Origin: Lepturacanthus savala
Taxonomy: Eukaryota; Chordata; Actinopteri; Scombriformes; Trichiuridae
Reading direction: 5' to 3'
NCBI GenBank assembly: GCA_030544235.1
Contig: CM060463.1
Coordinates: 11,197,690-11,261,689 of the forward strand
Length of the DNA stretch: 64,000 nt
This document shows, one piece after another, positions 52,634 through 61,072 of the stretch. Within the stretch, counting starts at the first letter, position 1, and every line of letters begins with the position of its first letter. The notes beneath the pieces were generated by a model. The model did no database searches and was not told the DNA's origin. It worked only from the letters and a program-made list of their open reading frames with translations. Position numbers and translations under genes: made by a program.

Positions 52634-53381
52634 GTACAGTGTCTTTTGTTCAACATCATAGCAAGTAAAGCATGCTTTGATTTTTCAGTATACACACAGG
52701 ACCAAAACAGACTCTGCAGTAGCAGTTAATGGGCTTATGGTGTTAACATACTTGGCAATGGTTTGAAGGGGCTGACTAGCTGCCTTAAAAGCTTAAGTTG
52801 GAGGTGAGTCATGATCTTTTTGACCTCGTTGGATGCACATGACGTAGGTGACAGATTGCTGGTAGAGTGTTCACAGAGTATCGATCTCTAAGATAACACT
52901 GGGATGTATTCATACTACAGTTAGACTACTATATAACCAATTCGGAGCCAACCAAAAGACCGAAATCCACACATTGCGGGTGCATTTAAGGAGAGCGGTC
53001 GTAAAGTTGTCCACTGTTGTTTTAAGTAGAGAACAGAAAAGAGAAAAGAGAAAGGAAATGTGGTGGAACGGTATTTGACCTCAGACCAGAAAAAACACAT
53101 TAAGTCGGTGACCACAAGATGAGTTTGAGTTAACTCCTGGGAACTAGTGCATACTTTGGTCATCGCCAACATTTCTGCATAGACCAATCAAAAGCCAGTG
53201 GTCAGGGGAATTAAGGTCACTGCTTTTAGGATAATGCACATTCTGTTTTGCATGGATTGGGGAAAACAAGAATAAAAAGTGGGAGCAAATATCAGACCAG
53301 ATACTGAAAATCAAAACATGAGAGGGTTTGACTTCATAACCCAATCATCCAGACATCCTATTAACCTCAGGCATTTGTGTC

Positions 53382-53412
53382 CATCATGTCCAGGTCAGTC
53401 CTGGACATGATG
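53382..53412. repeat. Perfect 13-bp stem, 5-nt loop hairpin
   Basis: CATCATGTCCAGG, loop TCAGT, then CCTGGACATGATG. There is no T run after it, so it is not a bacterial-type terminator. It could be a transposon-internal or replication-generated palindrome. Confidence 0.92.
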
Positions 53413-53797
53413 ATCCAAAATCCCAAATTTTCGGATCTTTCCTGGCGTCAACTTCAATATAGCTTGATCTGTTGTGATAACTCGTCACCAAAACCTGTAG
53501 ATCACCCATTATATGTCATGCCAAAAATTTAGCTTATTAGTTCTTGTTGCCTCTGATTATGATCATTTCAAGAGTCAGGCAGCCGTTTTGAGCTTTTGCA
53601 CCATTTACTATAATCCTACTGCCCAAACCTAACTGAAAAACCAAAAAAATACAGAACCATCGACATTAACATAACTAGGAAAAATATGAGTAGCATGACC
53701 GCAACTGGTTTGAGAGATATTGATGTTTATAATGTAAAGCCCACTTTATACTTGTTCCCTCTGTACCACTTGGATATGATTTGATAATGAAGCTGAT

Positions 53798-53964
53798 TGC
53801 TCTCTAGTAATTGTTGTTGTCCACAAGAGCCTGTCAGGGTGTGTATTACACTCTGTTGGCCTGAGCATTGGCTTGTGACCTGTTGTGAGGATTACAACAC
53901 GGTAACATGTGTAGATGGGACAGGGCCAGGAGCAGGGATTCTTCCCAGGAGGAGCTGATTATGG
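53798..53964 (+). repeat. Dispersed repeat pair, unit B
   Basis: This is the second copy of the unit at 50267-50434, 3.5 kb away. It has TGTTGGCCTGAGCATTGGCT, TGTGACCTGTTGTGAGGATT and GACAGGGCCAGGAGCAGGGA. A stretch starting with CAATTAGTCAATTGACAG follows at 54020, paralleling the ATTAGTC sequence after unit A. It could be a local duplication or two insertions of one family. Confidence 0.7.
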
Positions 53965-54009
53965 TAAATCAAAGCAGCAAAACACCATTCCTATGTATCA
54001 CATGCAGGA

Positions 54010-54200
54010 ACAGTTAGTGAAACAATTAGTCAATTGACAGAAAATTAATGTAAAGCTATTTTAGTAATCAAACCCTGGTTTTAGTCTTGTTTTTAAGCAA
54101 TAATGCTGAAAATTTGCTCTCTTGGCTCCTTCTATCTTAAGAATTGAGAAAATAATTGGTAGATTAATTGATCATGAACAATATTGTTAGTTGCCACTGT
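54010..54200. repeat. 'AATTAGTCAATTGACAGAAAATTAAT' teleost repeat
   Basis: The segment contains AACAATTAGTCAATTGACAG, AAAATTTGCTCTCTTGGCTC, AGAAAATAATTGGTAGATTA and ATTGATCATGAACAATATTG, then TTAGTTGCC. Read in reverse it matches the opening of a very common teleost element that starts '(AGGGCTG)CAACTAACGATTATT'. The outermost bases are changed. Confidence 0.6.
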
Positions 54201-54739
54201 AGCAACTGGGATGGTAACATGCATAAGAAAAGCAAAATAGTATAGGTTTCTAACAATAAATACCTTTTTTTCAATATAAAACATCATTTTATGTTATATA
54301 ATCTTAAAGAAAATGCATCATTTTTTGAGTTTTGCCCAAAAAAAAAAAAAAAAATGTATTAAGAGTTGAAATACTATTCTTAAGAAATTAACATTTTAAC
54401 ACATATTTGTTAAAGAAACGGTAGTTTAATTTTTTTTTTTTGTTTTGTTTTTGAATGGACAGACCATGTTGTTTATTGACATTTTAATTGCAATGTTATC
54501 CAGACAGCTTCTAAACCAGACTTCAATCAAGTAGCAATGTGACCATAATTAAACAATGTAATGCCGGTTGGTGTGAATGACAGACAAAAGCTCGGGTCAC
54601 AGTAAAATAGAACAGTCATATCATGCCTGTGGGATGTGCACGTTCTGCATCAATTGCATGAACCTATAATCATTCTTCCAACCAGTGCCGAATGCTCTTC
54701 TGTACTATGTGAACAATCTCAGTCATTTTATTATGTTAA

Positions 54740-54793
54740 ACACACACACACACATGCACGCACATACACACAGACACACGCACATACACACAG
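54740..54793. repeat. (CA)n imperfect microsatellite
   Basis: ACACACACACACACATGCAC, GCACATACACACAGACACAC and so on, with G and T interruptions. Confidence 0.9.
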
Positions 54794-55352
54794 TTTCCAT
54801 GGAAACAGGATCCAGCGCCTTTTATGCCCAAGACAACCAAAAATGGTCTCAGCAGCAATGCAAAGATGGTAGATAAATAATGGGACACGCATTACATAAT
54901 ATGGCACATGATAAGATGTTTGTTGTTTCCTGAAGCGGTGTTGAATTGAATTTAATCCAAGGTGTACTTGGGCTCATTGGGTAAATGATGTCATTTTTAC
55001 TTTTGGTGTCAGCCGACAGGAAGTGTGTTACATCTCCACCCTATTACTCATGTTTTTCATACCCTTTGTATTGTCTTTGCACATGCTTAACACTTTCTGT
55101 AATGTGGCCACTCACTGTAATGGCCACACACAGTCACATTCAGAGAGACACATAGACACACACGGCCACTTTCCAGCAGCGTGGCCCTTCAGTAGCCTAA
55201 TATGTGTCTGAAGTCCAGATGGCCACATGGTAGGAGGGCTGATTCGCGGTGCTACAGTATCCGTGGTGCTAGCAGTCTTAGTTTTGGCAGCCCGAGCTGG
55301 TCGGGGAGGCAGAGCCTGCAACCATCTTCCCCTTTAAGTTACAATGGCAAGT

Positions 55353-55664
55353 CTACAATTCAGACTTAGCATCTAGCTTTGTCAAAAAGTATGAGCATAT
55401 ATACGGCTCTCCATAGATTTCTACAAGACATGCGAAATTTACTTTGCAAACATTTACATTTTTGAATGGATTTTGTTTCACAATCCTCTCCAGTTTGTGG
55501 TTATCCCTATTGCTTGTGGATGTTGTTGTACCACGTCTTTTCCTTCCCTTCACCTCATTATTAATGTCCTTGGACACAGAGCTCTGAAAAGCGAGCCTCT
55601 TTTGCAATGACCTTTTGTGTATTTCCGTCTTTTGCAAGGTGTCAATGGTCATTTTTTTGGGCAA
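55353..55664 (-). pseudogene. Tc1-like transposase, N-terminal fragment
   Basis: The open frame of 103 residues carries a Tc1-type N-terminal helix-turn-helix region over residues 5-70. Recognisable pieces are LQKTEIH, SSVSKDINNEVKGRK, TSNRDNHKLERIVKQNP and FKNV. In intact relatives the transposase continues to about 340 residues with a second DNA-binding helix and a DDE catalytic domain. Here similarity stops after FKNV (about 55455) and the remaining 33 residues look like unrelated sequence. Several helix positions are substituted relative to the family. It cannot encode an active enzyme. Confidence 0.75.
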
Positions 55665-55807
55665 CTGTCAGGTCATCAGTCTTCTCCATGAATGTGTAGC
55701 CCACAGCACTAGACTGAGAGAACATTTAAAGGCCTTTGCAGATGTTTTGAGTTACTGAAATAAATTGACTTTTTCATGATATTCTAATTATATGACCAGC
55801 ACCTGTA
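55355..55807 (-). mobile_element. Truncated Tc1/mariner-type DNA transposon
   Basis: Read on the minus strand, the element starts at 55807 with TACAGGTGCTGGTCATATAA. I recognise this as the terminal sequence of a Tc1-like family common in fish. It continues through an AAAAAGTC..TTTATTTCAGTAA stretch to a broken transposase start at 55664. Only the left terminal repeat, the leader and the N-terminal transposase codons survive. Recognisable coding ends near 55455, and the catalytic DDE part and right terminal repeat are missing. The terminus sits 97 bp upstream of the MAGI1 exon, so insertion and decay took place beside a constitutive splice acceptor. The inner boundary is uncertain. Confidence 0.8.
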
Positions 55808-55881
55808 CGCATTGTTGTCCTCACTCACTGTGATGTTCTCGTCTCTACTAGGCTTGTTGTGATGCAGTTACCACATGTTTT

Positions 55882-55904
55882 CCTGTTTGTGTCCACAATG
55901 ACAG
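55882..55904 (+). promoter_or_regulatory. 3' splice acceptor of the MAGI1-type exon
   Basis: A T/C-rich run (CCTGTTTGTGTCC) followed by ACAATGACAG directly precedes the exon. The pyrimidine tract is short and interrupted by purines, so it is a moderate rather than strong acceptor. A branch-point-like CTACTAG lies at about 55846. The AG agrees with the phase-1 frame expected from the family. Confidence 0.8.
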
Positions 55905-56021
55905 GAAGCAAGCTGAACAAGGACCTGAAACACTATCTGAGCCAGCGCTTCCAGAAGTCCTCGCCTGACCACGAACTGCAGCAGACCATCCGAGACAACC
56001 TCTACCGTCACGCCGTGCCTT
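55905..56021 (+). CDS. magi1: Internal coding exon of MAGI1-type scaffold protein (start of guanylate-kinase-like domain)
   Basis: The exon encodes 38 whole codons plus a split codon at each end, reading SKLNKDLKHYLSQRFQK then SSPDHELQQTIRDNLYRHAVP. It is preceded by a pyrimidine-rich stretch and an AG (55903-55904) and followed by a GTGAGT donor (56022-56027). It is 117 bp long and phase 1 at both ends: the leading GA completes a Gly codon (G|GA) and the final T would be completed to Cys. MAGI proteins are membrane-associated guanylate-kinase scaffolds (PDZ0, GUK, two WW, five PDZ) at tight and adherens junctions and synapses. This segment lies between PDZ0 and the catalytically inactive GUK domain. 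The RDNLYRHAVP ending is typical of MAGI1; MAGI2/3 have LYLRTVP/LYLRTIP there. Whether it is the a or b teleost paralogue cannot be told. The family assignment rests on remembered family sequence, not a search. Confidence 0.9.
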
Positions 56022-56027
56022 GTGAGT
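56022..56027 (+). promoter_or_regulatory. 5' splice donor of the MAGI1-type exon
   Basis: CCT|GTGAGT follows the Val-Pro codons. GTGAGT matches the vertebrate U1 donor consensus closely. Reading through it gives an unrelated C-terminal tail that stops at 56083, as expected for intron. Confidence 0.88.
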
Positions 56028-57399
56028 CCACGACCATTTTATACCTTTTTTATCCTCTTCCACCATTCTCTGCTGTTTCCTAGAATTTACACAAACCTTT
56101 TGGAAAAACTTTATATTAATATTTTTGTAATAAGCGTTAGTTAAATATGAATATGCCTCATAAGATGCTTAACATTATATGCTAATAAGAGTATAGAAGT
56201 GTTAATAATAATATTATAAACATAGTTATTGTTTGCTTATAAGACACTTTAAACTTGTTATCAGTTTATAGAGAATAAAAGCCTTTTAATTTTGCCATTC
56301 AAGTAAAAATTAAGGGAAAAAAAACAAGTCTTGGAACACTCACAGTGAAAAGGGTTTTTTGAAGTGCCAGAGATCTGTTCAGTTCAGTAATGTTGTAGCT
56401 CCAAGCATGAGCAGTTTCAGATCTATGTAGTGATCAGGTGTCGCTACCTCACAGGCACTTTAACTTATTAAGCCTCGTTACTGCCATCTCATCCAAGCAT
56501 TGTTTCCACTTGCCTTTTTACTAATGCTAGCCATGCAGCCTGACTGGTTACTTCGTACTGTCCTCGTAATGAGGGTTGATCTGTTTTTATCGCACATCAC
56601 CCCCTTTCCATCCCAAAATGGACTTTTCCACCTGCCTCCCAGCGGAGTACAAGCAGCGAGCTGATACAATGTCGACCACCGCACGCAATCCACCCTCCAT
56701 CCGTTCAGACACCATGTAATTTGCTTTGGAAATACTGTCTGATCAGTGAGAGGAAAGTCTGGTGTCTCCACAGTGACTAGGCCAGTAATATCTTGTGTCC
56801 ACAGGATCAAAAGCACCAATAATTATAGCCACTGTGACTACATCCAAGTCCCTCACCCTCTACCACTAACCAATATCTCCTCTGTTGGAGCTGTCTGTGT
56901 AATCCAGGAATTGAGCTGTGTGTCTTTAACTGTTGATACAGTAAATACCTAAGGGTACATTTGCCTTTGATGCTGCATATTTTTCGTGTACCTGCAGCTA
57001 CATAAAAGCGAAGTGTTTTAATCTTTACTGCCGTGAAAAGCATCTCCTGAAGGTTGCCTTAGTGTGAAAGATGTGACATTGTTGGATTAATACCGTAAGA
57101 CTAGATGTACAAATGTGGTAAATTACAATCCCTCTGTGGTAGCCTATAAAGACAGTTAGATTAATGCTGGATAATGCCAATCTGGGGTTTTCCCTGATTT
57201 GTGTATAAGAAAACAATCGCCCGGAACAATCAAAGCCAGACTCACCATCGCCATGATAGCAGGGGTATAGAGTTTCCTACTGGCTTCACTCAGCATGCCT
57301 CACTTATAAAGATGGAGACAGAGGGGCAGGAGGGGGAAAGAGTCAACTACAGAAATCACAGGGCTGTATGTGAGTTCTTTGTTTCCTTTTCTTCTCTTC

Positions 57400-57750
57400 T
57401 TTCTTTTTATTATTTTAATATTTACTGTAATTGTTTGCAGCTGGGATGCTTTAACCTCACGGCCTTTACTATCTGCACTTCTCAAAACTTTTTTGTTGAG
57501 TGAAATTGTTTTTTCATTTTATTTTCACATTTTTATTGTATGCCGTGTTTTATTAGGCTTTATGTTTGATGTTTTAATTACGTTTCATGATCTTACCTTG
57601 ACTCTGTTTTATCTTGTTCTTTACAGCAGATCAGGTGGCATGCCCAATGTTTTCATGTTTTATTCCGATTGTGTGTATGATTGTGTCTTGTTCTGTAAAG
57701 CACTTTGTTTTGAAAAGTGCTATACAAATAGTTTATTATTACTATTTATT
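57400..57750 (+). repeat. AT-rich retroelement-tail-like repeat
   Basis: The T-rich stretch ends in TTCTGTAAAGCACTTTGTTT then GAAAAGTGCTATACAAATAG and a TTATTATTA tail. The 'GTAAAGCACTTTG..AAGTGCTATACAAATA' wording is typical of 3' tails of fish SINE/LINE families. The open frame running through it (57370-57870, 166 codons, very Phe/Leu-rich) is a by-product of T-rich sequence. Confidence 0.55.
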
Positions 57751-57939
57751 ATTATCTATAGATTCCACATTTGCACTTTAGACATATCGCATAATTTCAT
57801 ACTTCGTTCGTCACTTTATGTAATAAAATTGATATTATGCAATTCACCCAACTTAAAAACGTCACTTTAATCACCAAACATTTTCCAAAGTCCTGGAAAT
57901 TTGGATTGTGTCGTTTGTTTTACCGTTCATTACACACCT

Positions 57940-58140
57940 CTCATTACCCCAAACCCATGCTTTCCCCTTAATAGCGCTCATCCGCTGGCTTTTCAATTAG
58001 TTTATTCATGGCCCTCTCACGCAAATTACTAAATGCATTCTGGAGGACTTTATCTGCATTACCTCCACTGCCATATGTCAGCCAGACACTGGTGGAGGGT
58101 GGGGGTTTGGCCATAATAGCCATTTTAATCACTGAGTGGT
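57940..58140. promoter_or_regulatory. Candidate conserved noncoding element downstream of the exon
   Basis: TTTTCAATTAGTTTATTCAT, GCAAATTACTAAATGCATTC and GGCCATAATAGCCATTTTAA form a non-repetitive stretch with homeodomain-like and CArG-like words, between the tail-like repeat at 57400 and unremarkable intron. The call rests on composition only. Confidence 0.28.
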
Positions 58141-60924
58141 CTGTGGCACACCAGTAAAAATCCTGGTGTTGTTAGCGGTAAACAAAGCATGAAGGTGTTC
58201 CCCAGGCCATATGTTTTATAGGATTGTAAAATGTTTGTGTCATGCACTTGTAGAGGAGCGCTGGAGTATGAGTATTATATTCACAAATCCTTTGCTTGTA
58301 GCCTAATTTCTTTCTTTGTGTTAAGTATCACAGTGGACACAATCCATGAATAAATACTCCCTTATGTCCTTCACACTGCCAGAACAATACAAGACCAACA
58401 GAGATACTATAGAAAAGCTTTGTCCATTCATGTGATGCCTAAGTGCATAAAGTGAGCTGAGCTCGCTCTGGTTCTGGCTTGTGGTTGTGAGAGGTCAGTG
58501 TGTGTCCATGCTGACGTATGTCCAGAGGTTGTGTAAAGCTCTGTCCATGTGTGTGTCTGTGTATGTGGAGGTGTGATTAATGCACAGCAAAGCAGGTGGA
58601 GAGACAGATGGAGACGTGTGGCGATGGATGTCGGCCCTTTTCTTGCCTCTAAACCAGGCAACATGACAACAATTGTACATGTTTGTGTTTCTAGTTCATG
58701 TTCATCTCTAGTTGCCAGTCAAGCGTTATCATATCGATACCATATGGATGAGCATATCTGAAGAGCTTCTATTAATGATAGTGAGTAAATATTGTATAGA
58801 TCAAATTGAAAATACAGGTCTGTTTTACTGTTCACTCAAATCATTGTGCTGGCCTTGGCATCTAGGATCCATCTGTAAGGGAGCAGCTTCACTAATATTC
58901 CCACCCTCCTCTTTCCATATTGGTGCCCCAAAACAATCAATGGGCACAAGTTCAGCAAGAGGTCATGCCCCCTCTCTGGCTTCCCATACAAAAACAACTC
59001 CAAAGGTGTTAACACCAGGAATGCCAAGCAGGATGTGCCTCAGCAGGGATTGAACACTACTTCCTGTGGTTGTGTGTCACTCCTACATGCATGCCACCAT
59101 TGCAAAGTGCCATTAAATGAAATACTGAGAGGGAAGTTTAGTGATACAAATCTGACCTGGTGTAATTTAACTTCACACTTTAAAGTAATTGCACTTTAAA
59201 CTCGTCTTATTTTGAAAGCAATACATAGCTTATTAATACTCCTTTGGGATTTTTCTGTCATCAAAATATTTGAGTCGTTATGTTTCATGTAAGAATTTTA
59301 AGGGCCCATTCCCATACTCTAAGTTGCATTTCCCACAAAAACACAGAGGAAGAAATGAAAACCTGCAGATTATTCTGTAAGTATTGGGCAGATGTCCACC
59401 AGATCAGTTCTCCATGAGATGGACCTTCCAAGCTGAACTCCTGAACTCGGTTTTGAGTCTCCCAAGTCTCCGACCAGTTGTTCCCATTACCCTTTTAAAA
59501 TATGTGAAGCCCCAGGACCACTCCCACCCTTCCCCATTTGCCAAGGCGTCCGGCAGCTACACTTGTGGTCACCCCATTGTCCGCATTCCGACCGACTCTC
59601 CATTTATCCCGACCGACCCTCCACCTCCTCTATCCCGTCCTCGTTCTTGACCCCCACCCCCCCACTCCCTCCACTGCCTGTCGTCCTCTCGCTGCCGCCG
59701 CTGCTCCCTCTCTCCTCTCTGTATCGCAGTTGTTGATGACCGGAGCCGTAACAGGGAAAGAAGAGGTTTGTTCTTGGTTTATACCTGATTTTACAGCTCA
59801 GGAAAAAAGGGAGCTCCTGGTCTCTCCTGCATCAAGGCAAGTAGCAGCTTTGTCTGCCGCAGTTGTGATGCAGACGGCTCTGTCTTTGCTTCTCACATGA
59901 GCGAGGTCTGTCTAAGCTCGTGTTCTTGTCTGAGTGTGTGATGAATCGCGGGGCTATCAGCACAGACGATTGGACGACCCGTATATAGGCTAAGAGGACG
60001 GCTCGGAGGGAGGTGGGGGCTGAATCCGCGGGGATGGAGATGGGGGTGGGGTGGAGTTTGGGTGTGTGTGTTGGGGGGGCAAAAAGGGGGGATGGGCAGA
60101 GAGGGGATGGAGAGATGCAAAAGCACTCTCTCACACTGTGGCTCCAGCTAGCCAGTGAGGCTAACATAAACATATGTACATATATGACCCGTGGTTGTAT
60201 GGGACTTCACTGAGCTAGTTTGATGCAGAACGTTCAGGCTTTTGCCTGTTCGTGTCTAGAGTGTGTATGCAAACAGCCTCTCCTAGTGCTGGTTTGGTGA
60301 GGTTACAAATTGGAACCACATTGTTTCACCTGAAGAAAAGAGTAGGTTTCACTGCGGGAAGGACTGTGCTGTTCCTCAACAGCAGAATGAGGGGAATCAA
60401 GAATGGGGGGAAAGGAAAAAAAATGAGCTCGGTATTTGACAGAAAAGGTGAATGTCAGTCAAATGCACCCTATGTGTCTGCTGTTTGACAATCCACCACA
60501 TGAGGGATGTTTTATTTGCCAAGGCTAGGTAAATGCATTCAGACTCTCTGTCTATCTTCCAATGACAGATACTTCCTGTTATACCAGTTCTCAATTGAAT
60601 TACAACACCACAAAGCCAAGTTTGTTTTCCCCCACTTCCACCCAACCAGCTGACGTGGCGGCCACAGATGGAGACAGTGTCTGTAATCAAACTGGTAATC
60701 TAGGTTTCGAGAAAGTGACTGGGCTTTTGTAACTTGCAACTTAACTGGTCTTTTTCTAAATGTTGCAAGGTTATCAGCTTGTACTGACGTGGAATTGTCT
60801 ACCATTAGTTCTGGTTAAGCATAGCATACAATACAAGATTTGCGTTTTGCTTGAAGGCGCTCTGTGAATTTTCCTTAAAAACAAACAAAAATTTACATCA
60901 GTGTTTACTTTCTTCTTCCTTTCC
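58141..60924. other. Intronic stretch without a gene
   Basis: C/T-rich at 59610-59730 and G-rich at 60010-60115, otherwise unique. The reverse frame at 58836-59027 and the plus frame at 58712-59053 have no recognised domain. Confidence 0.5.
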
Positions 60925-61072
60925 TTTTGTTGCTGCATTTCTGCTTCTGTTTTCCTGTAGATCAGTGAAACAACATGAAACCATTGGCAGGAAGGTCTAT
61001 TACATCACTTGAAACTGCTTAATAGTGGTCACTAGTGGTCAGAAACTCCACACCGTATCTTTAAGTTAGGAT
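60925..61072 (+). repeat. Teleost repeat fragment ending 'CTCCACACCGTATCTTTAAG'
   Basis: AACATGAAACCATTGGCAGG, TGGTCACTAGTGGTCAGAAA and CTCCACACCGTATCTTTAAG look like the end of a common fish repeat. TGGTCACTAGTGGTC contains two copies of GTGGTCA(C/G). The left limit is approximate. Confidence 0.4.

Larger units (their letters stand above)
1..55904 (+). other. magi1: Upstream intron of the MAGI1-type gene (window covers its 3' part)
   Basis: No exon for the N-terminal MAGI segment (start Met plus PDZ0) is visible in any frame, yet the exon at 55905 needs a preceding phase-1 exon. The whole upstream stretch is therefore inferred to be intron. A giant first intron is known for mammalian MAGI1, so at least 56 kb in a fish is reasonable. 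The stretch consists of unique AT-leaning sequence, microsatellites and decayed mobile elements, listed separately. A nested gene on either strand cannot be excluded, but none was recognised. Confidence 0.75.

Noticed and set aside
55859..56083. Treating the whole 74-codon frame around the MAGI exon as a gene
   Set aside because: The residues before 55905 and after 56021 are intron read-through. Only the splice-bounded part matches the MAGI family.
57370..57870. 166-codon plus-strand frame resembling a membrane protein
   Set aside because: The Phe/Leu/Ile richness comes from T-rich DNA that ends in a fish SINE/LINE-tail-like sequence. No family resemblance.
59730..59766. Possible 37-bp exon between CTCTGTATCGCAG and GTTTGT
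   Set aside because: The acceptor tract is good, but the donor is weak and the encoded residues do not match the expected next MAGI1 segment (Thr-Thr-Arg start).
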